The translations under genes and the position numbers were made by a program. From Flavobacteriaceae bacterium (GTDB lineage: Bacteria > Bacteroidota > Bacteroidia > Flavobacteriales > Flavobacteriaceae), in NCBI GenBank assembly GCA_003533785.1, contig DQCR01000064.1, positions 27,257 through 56,997 on the forward strand: 29,741 nucleotides of DNA, written 5' to 3'. This document shows, piece after piece, positions 7,714 to 15,979 of the stretch (within the stretch, counting starts at the first letter, position 1; each line of letters starts with the position of its first letter). The notes under the pieces are model-generated. The model saw only the letters and a list, made by a program, of their open reading frames with translations, searched no databases and was not told where the DNA came from.

Positions 7714-8550
7714 ATGAAAAAATTTATTTACAGTGCTTGTTTGTGTGTTTGTATCTCGATGAACGCACAGCTCCAAACTCCTGAATCCAGCCCAGCAGCT
7801 ACCTTGATGCAGACTGTCGGTTTAACCGACTTTACTGTAAAGTTTTCACGTCCCTCAGCCAGAGGGAGGAAGGTCATTGGGAATCTTGTTTCCTTTGATC
7901 ACAAATGGCGAACTGGAGCCAATGACAATACAACCATCCAGTTTACGGATTCTGTGAAAATTGAAGGACAGCCCCTCGCTGCGGGAACTTATGCCCTCTT
8001 TACTCAGCCCGGTGAGCAGGAATGGGAGATATATTTCTATACTGATACTGACAATTCAAGGGTTCCCAAAAAATGGGAACTAGACAAAGTTGCAGCAACC
8101 GTGAAGGTGACACCCAAACCCACTGGAAAACTGGAAACATTTTCTATATGGTTTTCCGATCTCACTTATAACGATGCGCATTTGAATTTGGCTTGGGAGA
8201 ACACCAAGATATCAATGAAGGTTGAGGTGCCCACCGATGCAAAAACCATGGCAAGTATCAAACAAGTAATGAATAACGATCCTAAGGAGCGCGACTATTA
8301 TGAAGCTGCGGTCTACTACCTACAAACGGGCCGTGACTTGAAGCAAGCCAAAGAATGGGTTAATAAGGCGGTATCGATGAATGACAACACCTATTGGTAT
8401 TTTCGGCAACAAGCCTTGATTCTAGCCGGACTCAATGAGATGGAGGCCGCAATAGAAGCTGCTAAAAAATCACTGGTACGCGCCGAGAAAGCGGGAAATT
8501 TGGACTATGTCAAACTCAATACCGACTCCATCGCCGATTGGTCAAAATAA
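7714..8550 (+). CDS. Exported DUF2911 protein with C-terminal TPR-like helices
   Basis: A 278-residue protein. The first about 19 residues (MKKFIYSACLCVCISMNAQ) form a signal peptide with a likely cut after NAQ. Residues about 20-170 are the DUF2911 domain, with FTVKFSRPSARGRKVIG, WRTGANDNTTIQF and LAAGTYALFTQPGEQEWEIYF. The rest is helical with TPR-like repeats (YYEAAVYYLQTGRDLKQAKEW, MNDNTYWYFRQQALILAGL, MEAAIEAAKKSLV). The family is common in Bacteroidota and its function is unknown; the location is probably periplasmic. I chose the ATG because it gives a proper signal peptide; a GTG 11 codons upstream would spoil it. A single-gene transcript ended by the hairpin just downstream is likely. 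Confidence 0.9.
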   Translation: MKKFIYSACLCVCISMNAQLQTPESSPAATLMQTVGLTDFTVKFSRPSARGRKVIGNLVSFDHKWRTGANDNTTIQFTDSVKIEGQPLAAGTYALFTQPGEQEWEIYFYTDTDNSRVPKKWELDKVAATVKVTPKPTGKLETFSIWFSDLTYNDAHLNLAWENTKISMKVEVPTDAKTMASIKQVMNNDPKERDYYEAAVYYLQTGRDLKQAKEWVNKAVSMNDNTYWYFRQQALILAGLNEMEAAIEAAKKSLVRAEKAGNLDYVKLNTDSIADWSK

Positions 8551-8572
8551 ATTAATTGATTTCCTACACTTT

Positions 8573-8602
8573 AAAACCCTTACCGTTTGGTGGGGGTTTT
8601 TT
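8573..8602 (+). terminator. Strong hairpin terminator, probably bidirectional
   Basis: The arms AAAACCCTTACC (8573-8584) and GGTGGGGGTTTT (8589-8600) pair over 12 positions (two as G-U) around the loop GTTT, and six T residues follow at 8597-8602. It lies 22 bases after the DUF2911 stop. On the minus strand the same stem has a two-base internal mismatch and is followed by TTTT, so it could also end the symporter operon, whose last codons and stop (8580 onward) lie inside the hairpin. Confidence 0.72.
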
Positions 8603-10250
8603 GTACCAATTGAATAAGGAACGCCAGCCCAATTGTTAACAGGGCACCAATTGCGTTGAGCCAGAGGTAACCAAACCAGTTTTGGGAATAGATATACAAT
8701 ATGCTGATTTCTGACAGGATAGCACCCCAAAACACCGCTTTCCCTTGAATGGATTTAAAAAAGAAAGCCACTAGGAAAATTCCTAAGATGGTTCCATAGA
8801 AAACGGAACCGATGATATTGACCAATTGAATTAGGTTTTCGAATAGGTTTCCAACAGAGGCAAATCCAATCGCCAACAATCCCCACAAGAGGGTAAATCC
8901 TTTAGCAGCCTGAACATAGTGGGTTTCAGTCCTACCCGGACGATTGCGCTGATAGAGATCTACGAGTGTAGTGGCAGAAAGAGCATTCAATTCCGAAGCG
9001 GTGGAGCTCATAGCAGCGGAGAATATCATAGCCAACAACAATCCGATAATTCCCACAGGCAGGTGATCCAGAATAAAGGTGATAAACACAAAATCTTTAT
9101 CGTTGACGGTCAGCCCTGCATCTGCTTTGAGAAGCAGTTCTTTAGCTGTATCCCTTTGGGTGCGATTTTCTTGACTGTATTTTTTATAGGTATTCTGCGT
9201 AGTTGTATTAGAGGTAAAATCTTCAGTCAATAACAAAGCGGTAATAGCTTCTTGTGTTTGCTTATTTTTTTCTTGAAGTTGGGCAAAGGGTTCCGCTTGA
9301 TCAGTTCCCCTGAGGCGTTGTTCAGTTTGGGGATTGAAATGAAGAGGCGCTGGTTGAAATTGGTAGAATACAAAGACCATTACCCCGACTAAAAGAATAA
9401 AAAATTGGAGGGGAACTTTGAGGAACCCGTTCATCAAAAGCCCCATTTGACTTTCCTTAAGAGATTTTCCAGAGAGGTAGCGTTGTACTTGGGATTGGTC
9501 AGTGCCAAAGTAGGATAGGGCAAGAAATAGTCCGCCGGTGATGCCGCTCCAGAAAGTATAGCGACTGTTGGTATCAAAGCTAAAATCCAGTACGTTTAGT
9601 TTGCCACTAGCCCCAGCAATTTTTAGGGCTTTGGTAAAACTGATACTTTCTGGGAAAGCAGATAAGATGCTAAAAAAAGCCACAAAAAGGCCTAAAAAAA
9701 TCACCGTCATTTGCTGCTTTTGAGTCACATTCACCGCTTGTGTGCCACCAATCACTGTGTAGAGAATCACTAATAAACCAATCCCTATAACTAAGCCCCG
9801 TAGGGGCCAACCCAAAATAACACTTAAAATGATGGCTGGGGCATAGATGGTAATCCCTGCCGCCAACCCGCGCTGTATTAAGAAAAGAAGGGCAGTAAGC
9901 GTACGCGTTTGCCAATTGAACCGCTCTTCCAAAAATTCATAGGCGGTATACACATTGAGTTTGTGATATATAGGTAAGAAAAAAAGACAGATGATAATGA
10001 CCGCAAAGGGCAGGCCAAAATAAAATTGAACAAAACCCATCCCATCGTGAAAGGCTTGTCCGGGTGTGGAAAGAAAGGTAATGGCACTGGCTTGGGTAGC
10101 CATAACCGAAAGACCTACGGTCCACCACCGGCTTTGATTGCCCCCCCTCAAATAACTTTTAATATTTTCTTGTCTTCGATTTTTCCATATCCCGTAGCCA
10201 ACGATCCCTAGGAGTGTTGTTATTAAAATAAAACCATCGAGTGTACTCAT
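8580..10250 (-). CDS. Sodium:solute symporter (SSS family)
   Basis: A 556-residue polytopic membrane protein of the SSS/SLC5 family, predicted to couple Na+ entry to uptake of a small organic solute at the inner membrane. It has about 13 hydrophobic spans; WWTVGLSVMATQASAITFLS (near residue 45) is the family's sodium-site segment, and FGTDQSQVQRYLSGKS (about 248-263) is also characteristic. A hydrophilic insertion of about 87 residues (299-385, rich in Gln, Thr, Lys) lies between spans. I chose the ATG at 10250 because it forms an ATGA overlap with an upstream 29-codon gene and starts just before the first span; a TTG at 10289 would overlap that gene. Adjacent to an exported PIG-L deacetylase, suggesting uptake of its product; the substrate is unknown. 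Confidence 0.93.
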   Translation of the reverse strand: MSTLDGFILITTLLGIVGYGIWKNRRQENIKSYLRGGNQSRWWTVGLSVMATQASAITFLSTPGQAFHDGMGFVQFYFGLPFAVIIICLFFLPIYHKLNVYTAYEFLEERFNWQTRTLTALLFLIQRGLAAGITIYAPAIILSVILGWPLRGLVIGIGLLVILYTVIGGTQAVNVTQKQQMTVIFLGLFVAFFSILSAFPESISFTKALKIAGASGKLNVLDFSFDTNSRYTFWSGITGGLFLALSYFGTDQSQVQRYLSGKSLKESQMGLLMNGFLKVPLQFFILLVGVMVFVFYQFQPAPLHFNPQTEQRLRGTDQAEPFAQLQEKNKQTQEAITALLLTEDFTSNTTTQNTYKKYSQENRTQRDTAKELLLKADAGLTVNDKDFVFITFILDHLPVGIIGLLLAMIFSAAMSSTASELNALSATTLVDLYQRNRPGRTETHYVQAAKGFTLLWGLLAIGFASVGNLFENLIQLVNIIGSVFYGTILGIFLVAFFFKSIQGKAVFWGAILSEISILYIYSQNWFGYLWLNAIGALLTIGLAFLIQLVQKTPTKR

Positions 10251-10336
10251 AGACCAAATTGATTCATAAACCAACCCATGCCCGCCCAATAGAGTAGGTT
10301 GATTAGAATTACATAATAATAGATGCGTTTGTTCAT
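10247..10336 (-). CDS. 29-residue single-span membrane microprotein
   Basis: A 29-codon frame between the deacetylase and the symporter. It begins MNKRIYYYVILINLLYWAG and ends MNQFGL, reading as a short cationic N terminus followed by one transmembrane helix. Its ATG is 2 bases after the deacetylase stop, and its TGA overlaps the symporter start (ATGA). Without it there would be an odd 88-base gap in an operon otherwise made of overlaps. No known family is recognised. It could be a symporter accessory peptide or a translational-coupling leader; coding status is inferred from hydrophobic pattern and junctions. Confidence 0.68.
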   Translation of the reverse strand: MNKRIYYYVILINLLYWAGMGWFMNQFGL

Positions 10337-10338
10337 GG

Positions 10339-12783
10339 TTAGAGGTGGATAAGATTTATGAGCAGCCGATAGGCTCCTGGAACTCCAGCAGGGAGTTCAC
10401 GGAAAAAGCTTAATCCAGTATAGACCACTGTCCCTTTTCCATAAGAAGCAATAAGCAGACTTCCCTTTTTTTCTGTTTCAAAAGGATCGTTCATGCCTAG
10501 CAGGGGTGTATAACGTGAATCCCATTTGTCGGCAAAATAGAGCCCGCGTTCTTGAACCCAACCCTCAAAATCAGCCGCGGTTATTTTGTGAGGATGGTTA
10601 AAAACAGGATGTTTCGGTTCTAATATTTTAACGGGGCTGCGTTCATTGGTAACCCGATCTCGTGAGAGATTAATGGAATAGGGAAGGATTTTTTTGGTTT
10701 TCAATCCTCGATTGGTATTGTATTGAACAACAAGCGTTCCGCCTTGATGGGCAAAGTCAAAAAGGAGCTCATTTTTGTATACCAAAGATTCCAACACATT
10801 AAAGGCCCGAATCCCAACAAATATCGTGTCAAATGACTGAAGCTTATCGGGAGTCATAGTATCCAGATCAATTAATTCTACCGCCAACCCAAGAATCCTA
10901 AGGCTTTCTGGGACCAAATCACCCGCTCCCATGAGATAGCCTACTTTTTTTTGAGTAAGGTTAAGTTGGAAAGGGACCAATTGGGTATTACTGGGTTGCG
11001 CAACATATTGCTTCGGGATATGTGCGTAGTTGATTTGTTCTACGGCATACACGGGATCCACTTTTTCATTGTTCTGGAAGACTAAGGGGAATAGCAGTTC
11101 CTTTTTGGCTTTTGGAGTGGGTCGGATCGCAAAGGAAAGAAGTTTAGAGCTACCCCGTTGTTCTAAATTGATCGTTTTTTGGGAGGTTGTGCTGGTCCAA
11201 CCCGTTGGAATTTGAAGGTTAACTTGACCAGAAAAACTCTTGCCGTAATTGGTGATTTCTACCAGTACGTCTTGTTCTTTTTGATTGGGGAATAATTGCA
11301 CTTTCTTTTTAAAGGCAACACCCACTTGGGGCAACAGATGAAAAGGAGTAACTACCTCTCCCCGAACCGGATCCGTAACTCGATATTGAATAGGAATACC
11401 ATAGACAATTGAAGTTCCATTGATTGCCACCTGAACGGGGAGTTGGAGGGCCGGTGTTTCCGGTTTTCCTCGCCAATTCTCGTTGTTGATGGTATAGGTT
11501 CCTTGACTTCCTTTTTCAGTGAGCCAATAGGGCGTGGTGAGGGTAGGGCTCAATTTTTTTGAAAGGGATTGGCGATAGGCTTCATTCTTGATCAACCGAT
11601 GATTTACTTTTTCATCACCAACACTTACGATTTCAATACGATATGCAGATTGTTGCACTGCGTTAAAAGAAATCTCGATTTGCTCTCCTTGGGTAGCGTA
11701 GGGCAGGGAAGCATTGAACTGAAGGGTTAAGCCTACACAATCTTTAATCAATTGTTCTACGGCTAATTTTTTTCGGATTTTCCAGACCGATGTTTTCAGT
11801 ACACTGATCGCGTTATGAATGGCGACGAGTGCCTCAATACTTTTTGAGGGATTGGTAAAGTCAAAGTCATCCAAAGCACGCGTTACCAAATCGCCTATTT
11901 TATCTCCTCCATTCACCCGATTCCACGAAGTATTGATTCCCTCGAACGGGTCGTTCCCTTTGGGTTGGTCTCCATTGATCAACTCAATATACTCTTTACG
12001 GCTACCCAATTGAGGAGCGGCTCCAAACCCTTGCGATTTGTGAGAACTTCGACTTGCCGCAGCAATGGAATTATTGGAACGGCCTGTAATCGGGCTGTGG
12101 GTGCCTATTTCGAGGGTAAGAAAAGTTGATTTGTCAATTTGATTGAAGCGTTCTCTACTACCATATCGCCACCAAGAAGTGTTGTAGAATTGACGACGGG
12201 CTTGCCAAATTCCTAGCGTCTTCAGCTGATCAGGATAGCTATTAGGATTAATGGATAATTCAAAAGCTTCGAAACCCAATTGTGCCGACGAAGTATGATG
12301 GCCATGGGTAGTGCCTGGTGTTCTGTGGTCGAATCGATGAATGATAAGGTCTGGCTGAAAAGCTCGAATCTGAGCAATCACCTCGCCTAAAAGTTGTTTA
12401 TAATTCCAAATTTGGAAGGTCTCTTCTGGGTGTTTGGAGTAGCCAAAATCTATAGCAGAGCTAAAAAATTGTTGCCCTCCGTCAATTTTTCGAGCTGCAA
12501 GCAATTCATTGGTTCGTATGACACCTAGTAGTTCGCCCAGTTCGGTTCCGATTCGATTTTGACCGCCATCACCACGAGTGAGAGAGAGGTAGGCAGTTTC
12601 TGCATGAACTTGGTTGGCAAAATATGAAATTAATGCGGTGTTCTCATCATCAGGATGGGCGGCTAAATAAAGTACGGATCCTAAAAAATTTAATTTTTTC
12701 AGATCCTCATATATTTTAACAGCTGATTGGGCCTTTACCTCAACCAGGCTGAGAAATATTCCAAGGAGAATAGCTACTCTCAT
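10339..12783 (-). CDS. Exported PIG-L family deacetylase, large form
   Basis: An 814-residue protein with a signal peptide (cleavage near VKAQS, residue 19). The PIG-L/LmbE N-acetyl-sugar deacetylase domain follows: AHPDDE (residues 42-47) and HGHHT (160-164) supply the zinc ligands and acidic base, with LSLTRGDGGQNRIG and LGVIRTNELLAARKIDGG between. The remaining 600 or so residues include Ig-like strands (VLVEITNYGKSFSGQVNLQI) and a C-terminal class I glutamine amidotransferase-like fold (YLMGAGDLVPESLR, FDTIFVGIRAFN). Probably periplasmic or outer-membrane associated, acting on an N-acetylated glycan or glycoconjugate. Its ATG overlaps the lipoprotein stop (ATGA), and the membrane peptide and symporter follow immediately. 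Substrate not determinable from sequence. Confidence 0.92.
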   Translation of the reverse strand: MRVAILLGIFLSLVEVKAQSAVKIYEDLKKLNFLGSVLYLAAHPDDENTALISYFANQVHAETAYLSLTRGDGGQNRIGTELGELLGVIRTNELLAARKIDGGQQFFSSAIDFGYSKHPEETFQIWNYKQLLGEVIAQIRAFQPDLIIHRFDHRTPGTTHGHHTSSAQLGFEAFELSINPNSYPDQLKTLGIWQARRQFYNTSWWRYGSRERFNQIDKSTFLTLEIGTHSPITGRSNNSIAAASRSSHKSQGFGAAPQLGSRKEYIELINGDQPKGNDPFEGINTSWNRVNGGDKIGDLVTRALDDFDFTNPSKSIEALVAIHNAISVLKTSVWKIRKKLAVEQLIKDCVGLTLQFNASLPYATQGEQIEISFNAVQQSAYRIEIVSVGDEKVNHRLIKNEAYRQSLSKKLSPTLTTPYWLTEKGSQGTYTINNENWRGKPETPALQLPVQVAINGTSIVYGIPIQYRVTDPVRGEVVTPFHLLPQVGVAFKKKVQLFPNQKEQDVLVEITNYGKSFSGQVNLQIPTGWTSTTSQKTINLEQRGSSKLLSFAIRPTPKAKKELLFPLVFQNNEKVDPVYAVEQINYAHIPKQYVAQPSNTQLVPFQLNLTQKKVGYLMGAGDLVPESLRILGLAVELIDLDTMTPDKLQSFDTIFVGIRAFNVLESLVYKNELLFDFAHQGGTLVVQYNTNRGLKTKKILPYSINLSRDRVTNERSPVKILEPKHPVFNHPHKITAADFEGWVQERGLYFADKWDSRYTPLLGMNDPFETEKKGSLLIASYGKGTVVYTGLSFFRELPAGVPGAYRLLINLIHL

Positions 12784-13676
12784 GGGTGGGTAACCAATTT
12801 TAGGGAATCTCTGTATCGTTCATCTCCAGGCGTATTGAGCTGCCAGTAGGGCAGCTTTTGAGTCTTCATCCGAGTGGCGATACTGGTATAGACTTCCCCT
12901 TTTTCTGATCGATCGACCCAACCTTCAATTCGATGAGGATGTTGTGTTTGAAAATGGATACTCAGTGTTCGGCCCAGGCTTTCAAAGTCAATTTCATAGG
13001 TGGAAACTTCGCCTTCATTTCGAAGTTGAGCCGTTACAGGTACTGTTTTGAGTGGCCAATGATTCAATCGGATTAGTTCCAGACTTGGGAGTAGGGCAAA
13101 AGTACCTAAAGGTAACTTATCTGGATTCAAGCGGACTCGATTCCACAGTTCGTCTTCTGTCATTGTATTTTTTGACAAGCCTATCTTCTGATCGGCTTCC
13201 CCTTCAAAATAAGAATGGCTTTGAATGTTAATTTGACCGCGTTGATTCAATTGCAAATAGCTATGCCCACACCACTCCTGAAGGGAGGCTGAAACTTTTG
13301 CTAGAAAGGGCTCCCATTCGATATAAGTAAAGCTACTTGTCATAACAGAATAGGGATAAATACCAGTCAAAAATTTTTTTTGACGGTTGAGTTTTAATAC
13401 GGGTTTTACTTTTTTTGTTTTTTGATCGGCTTTCACCTGAGTGTTGGGGTAGAAATCTTCTGTCACATAAATTAACACGGCTTGTCCTTCCCGCAAAGCT
13501 CCATAACGCGATTGTTTTAATTGATAAGAAGAAATTTCGGCATTCCCGTCAAACCAATAATCTTTAAAAGACTGAGAAGGAATGGAATCGCTTTTAGTTA
13601 GAGCACCCTCTGTTGGTGTACAGCCTTTTTGACCCAAGGCGAATACGAGAATAATAAGTAGATAAAATTGTTTCAT
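12780..13676 (-). CDS. Conserved hypothetical lipoprotein
   Basis: A 298-residue protein with a lipoprotein-like signal (MKQFYLLIILVFALGQKGC) whose Cys19 is the probable lipidation site; the preceding QKG is not a textbook lipobox, but Bacteroidota tolerate variation. Other segments are FKDYWFDGNAEISSYQL, YGALREGQAVLIYVTEDF, LTGIYPYSVMTSSFTY and QEWCGHSYLQLNQRG. Homologues next to maf genes are often labelled septum formation inhibitor Maf, but there is no Maf fold or motif here, so the name would be wrong. The function is unknown. I chose the ATG at 13676 because it gives a clean signal; an ATG at 13712 forms an ATGA overlap with maf but would add 12 residues before the signal. Confidence 0.82.
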   Translation of the reverse strand: MKQFYLLIILVFALGQKGCTPTEGALTKSDSIPSQSFKDYWFDGNAEISSYQLKQSRYGALREGQAVLIYVTEDFYPNTQVKADQKTKKVKPVLKLNRQKKFLTGIYPYSVMTSSFTYIEWEPFLAKVSASLQEWCGHSYLQLNQRGQINIQSHSYFEGEADQKIGLSKNTMTEDELWNRVRLNPDKLPLGTFALLPSLELIRLNHWPLKTVPVTAQLRNEGEVSTYEIDFESLGRTLSIHFQTQHPHRIEGWVDRSEKGEVYTSIATRMKTQKLPYWQLNTPGDERYRDSLKLVTHP

Positions 13677-13708
13677 GATTGAAAGAAAGATACTTTTTTC
13701 CATGGCTT

Positions 13709-14317
13709 TCATATTGGCTTTTGTGAAAGTTTATTAACAAGTTTTTCGTAAAATTGAGCCATCGGTAGCCCCACTACATTAGTGTAGCTCCCTTGAATAG
13801 AGGCAATTCCAATAGTTCCAATTCGATCTTGAATCCCATAAGCACCCGCTTTATCCATTGGACCACCAGAGGCAACATAGGCTTGAATTTCATGTGCTGG
13901 AAGGGGATGAAATCTTACCTTGGTACTTACTGTAATGATTTCCCAATCTTTGGCCGTCAGAAAACCTACTGCGGTAATCACTTCATGGGTGCTTCCAGAA
14001 AGCGAGTGAAGCATTTGTTCTGCTTCTTTTATTGACACAGGTTTTCCAAGGTATCGGTTTTGATGCCAAACGATGGTATCGGCTGTAATAACCAATTGTT
14101 TTGCTCGAATGGAATCCCGAAAGGGAGCAGCTTTCGAGGTTGTAATGTGTTCCGCGATAGCAGCGCCTTTCAAACTTTGAGGGAAGGTCTCTTCAACTTC
14201 TTTTTTCTCAATACGAAAAGGAAGTCCGAGATCAGTCAGATATTGTTGTCTTCTTGGTGAACCACTAGCGAGAATCAGCTCATAGCCATAGGGATTTAAA
14301 GAGGATTTTTCAATCAT
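13709..14317 (-). CDS. maf: Maf family nucleotide pyrophosphatase
   Basis: A 202-residue Maf protein, predicted to hydrolyse non-canonical or excess nucleoside triphosphates (dTTP/UTP-type in the YhdE branch) to monophosphates in the cytoplasm. Diagnostic segments are LILASGSPRRQQYL (residues 15-28), the EVEETFP strand, ITADTIVWHQNRYLGKP, LSGSTHEVITAV, GPMDKAGAYGIQ and GSYTNVVGLPM. I chose the ATG at 14317, giving an 8-base overlap with the KdsC-like gene; a GTG at 14326 is an alternative. It is a middle gene of the seven-gene operon. Confidence 0.93.
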   Translation of the reverse strand: MIEKSSLNPYGYELILASGSPRRQQYLTDLGLPFRIEKKEVEETFPQSLKGAAIAEHITTSKAAPFRDSIRAKQLVITADTIVWHQNRYLGKPVSIKEAEQMLHSLSGSTHEVITAVGFLTAKDWEIITVSTKVRFHPLPAHEIQAYVASGGPMDKAGAYGIQDRIGTIGIASIQGSYTNVVGLPMAQFYEKLVNKLSQKPI

Positions 14318-14834
14318 TTTTAGCACTGTTGAATTGTCCCCATTTCCCTTGCACTCGAAGCACTTGTTCTAAAATATCACGAACACAACCAGCACCTCCT
14401 TTTTTAGGTGATACATAGTCTGCCATAGCAAGGACATCCGCTACAGCATCATTCGGACAGCAAGAAACTCCTACTTTTTCCATAACTGGAATATCGGGAA
14501 CGTCGTCACCCATATAAAGTATAGTGTCTGGGGAAATTGAATAATTGTCGAGGAGATCTCGAAAAGCTTCTAGTTTGTGATGTGCGCCCATGTAAATGTC
14601 AAAGACACCTAAGGCTTTGAGCCGGTCGCGAACCCCTTCATTGGTTCCACCCGATATGATGACTACTTTCAGCCCTTCATTCAGTGCGCATTTAAGGGCA
14701 TATCCATCCTTGGTATCCATCTGGCGATACATTTCTCCTTCGGTGGTAATGATGATTTTTCCATCGGTCAATACCCCATCTACATCAAATATCAAGGTAG
14801 TAATTTGGGCCAATCGTTGTTTATAGTTTGTCAT
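14310..14834 (-). CDS. kdsC: KdsC-like HAD phosphatase (KDO 8-phosphate phosphatase)
   Basis: A 174-residue C0-type HAD hydrolase. Motif I is FDVDGVLTDG (Asp17 and Asp19), the motif II region is VVIISGGTNEG, and motif IV is YMGDDVPDIPVM; no cap domain is present, as in tetrameric KdsC. The expected reaction is removal of phosphate from 3-deoxy-D-manno-octulosonate 8-phosphate for lipopolysaccharide inner-core synthesis, though family members acting on related sialic acid phosphates look similar. I chose the ATG at 14834, giving a 14-base overlap with the DUF2520 gene; an ATG at 14855 would overlap by 35. Confidence 0.88.
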   Translation of the reverse strand: MTNYKQRLAQITTLIFDVDGVLTDGKIIITTEGEMYRQMDTKDGYALKCALNEGLKVVIISGGTNEGVRDRLKALGVFDIYMGAHHKLEAFRDLLDNYSISPDTILYMGDDVPDIPVMEKVGVSCCPNDAVADVLAMADYVSPKKGGAGCVRDILEQVLRVQGKWGQFNSAKND

Positions 14835-15570
14835 TGAATTGTTTTTGGATGGCATGGGAAAGTATTCTATAAATTTCTCTATGTTCGGGGTTTTCGATGT
14901 GTTTCAAGTGTTTTTCAATGACCGTGCTGTCATTTCTTCGAGCGGGTCCAGTCTGAGCTGATGAAGGGGCCATTTTATGAACTTTTCTTGCAGTTTCGTC
15001 AATAAGAGGGAGCATGACCTCGAAGGGGATATTATTTTTTTCACAGATTTCGGAAGCAATTTGATAGAAATGGTTGCTAAAATTATTGACATAAACCGCC
15101 GCCATGTGAAGTTGCAGTCGCTGCTCAGAAGACATCCAATGCTGTTTTGGACTAAGGCTGTCTGCCAAAGCTTTCAGGTGAGAAGTTTCGTTATTAGTCT
15201 CTAGAAAAAACGGAATGGATTGAAACTCTATTTCTTCACTTTTAGTAAGGGTCTGTAAGGGATAGAGTATTCCTTTGTCTCCTTTGTTTTTTAAATCCCC
15301 CATAGATACAGTTCCTGAACTATGAACGGCCATACCATCGGCAGGCAGGTTCATGGAAACACTAGTAATCTCACGATCGGGAATGGCCAAATGGTAGACA
15401 TCGGCTTCACGAATCTGGGAAAGACTCTGTATGATAGAAATACCTTCTCGATTGGATTGGGTGCTCGATCGGTTTAGCCACTGAGTCAATTGAACATCCG
15501 AGTGGTGGCACCAGGTCTTGAAGAGGTGCGATCCTAAATTTCCAGCTCCGATCAAAGCAACTTTTAGCAT
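14821..15570 (-). CDS. Rossmann-like DUF2520 protein
   Basis: A 249-residue protein with an N-terminal NAD(P)-binding Rossmann domain (LKVALIGAGNLGSHLF, GxGxxG at residues 8-13; VYHLAIPDREI; VHSSGTVSM) and a C-terminal helical DUF2520 domain (LQLHMAAVYVNNFSNHFY, then MAPSSAQTGPARRNDSTVI). The fold resembles ketopantoate reductase or F420-dependent NADP reductase; the substrate is unknown. It is the first gene of the operon that continues through kdsC, maf, the lipoprotein, the PIG-L deacetylase and the symporter. I chose the ATG at 15570 because it places the glycine loop at the usual distance from the N terminus. Confidence 0.9.
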   Translation of the reverse strand: MLKVALIGAGNLGSHLFKTWCHHSDVQLTQWLNRSSTQSNREGISIIQSLSQIREADVYHLAIPDREITSVSMNLPADGMAVHSSGTVSMGDLKNKGDKGILYPLQTLTKSEEIEFQSIPFFLETNNETSHLKALADSLSPKQHWMSSEQRLQLHMAAVYVNNFSNHFYQIASEICEKNNIPFEVMLPLIDETARKVHKMAPSSAQTGPARRNDSTVIEKHLKHIENPEHREIYRILSHAIQKQFNDKL

Positions 15571-15626
15571 GTTCAAAAATAGGCATTATATGTTTTTGTA
15601 TCTTTATAAGAACCTAAACTCTTATT

Positions 15627-15914
15627 ATGAATTTTATACATAAATATCTTTTTGGTATATTTTCCTCGCGAGTCCTAGCTGTGTTTTTTTTCTGGATAAT
15701 TTGCATATTTATTGCGGCAGCTAACTTGTGCTTTTTGTATTTGACACCCTCAATTCCGCAAGTTGGATTTTCAATAGCTATTATTTTTTTGCCCATCATG
15801 CTTTTGGGGGTAATGATTTCAAATATTTACAATAAAAGAATTGATCTTTGGGTGCTTTTTGGGATCATTTTTGAATCCCTACTGCTTCTTTATTTATGGA
15901 GTCAAATGATATGA
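15627..15914 (+). CDS. Small integral membrane protein
   Basis: A 95-residue protein with three hydrophobic segments (roughly residues 14-40, 44-66 and 72-93) and few charged residues; no family is recognised. It is transcribed divergently from the DUF2520 operon across a 56-base gap containing TATCTTTA (15599-15606), a possible -7 element without a convincing -33 partner. The next gene, ccsBA, has its own promoter-like element. Function unknown; the coding call rests on length, membrane pattern and placement. Confidence 0.65.
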   Translation: MNFIHKYLFGIFSSRVLAVFFFWIICIFIAAANLCFLYLTPSIPQVGFSIAIIFLPIMLLGVMISNIYNKRIDLWVLFGIIFESLLLLYLWSQMI

Positions 15915-15944
15915 AAATAATTCCTGTTTTTCATGGAGGTGTTC

Positions 15945-15952
15945 TATCTTTG
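15945..15952 (+). promoter_or_regulatory. -7 element of the ccsBA promoter
   Basis: TATCTTTG is a perfect match to the Bacteroidota TAnnTTTG element. The -33 part is weak (TTC 21 bases upstream at 15921-15923). The expected transcript start lies at or just before the run of ATG codons at 15956, so the mRNA would have almost no leader. Confidence 0.5.
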
Positions 15953-15955
15953 TAC

Positions 15956-15979
15956 ATGATGATGATGATGTGTGCTTAA
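15956..15979 (+). other. Five tandem ATG codons forming a 7-codon leader frame
   Basis: ATG repeats five times (15956-15970), then TGT, GCT and TAA. The TAA shares its last A with the ccsBA ATG (TAATG at 15977-15981). If translated it would make a Met5-Cys-Ala peptide and hand ribosomes to ccsBA. Whether it is translated is unknown. Confidence 0.4.

Noticed and set aside
8919..9233. Plus-strand frame of 104 codons inside the symporter gene
   Set aside because: It is antisense to a well-conserved transporter, including its insertion, and has no family resemblance or promoter.
15574..15581. TATTTTTG on the minus strand, a perfect -7 element just before the DUF2520 gene
   Set aside because: It lies 3 bases from the ATG, so transcription would start inside the coding sequence and lose the start codon needed for the Rossmann glycine loop. 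No -33 partner is seen.
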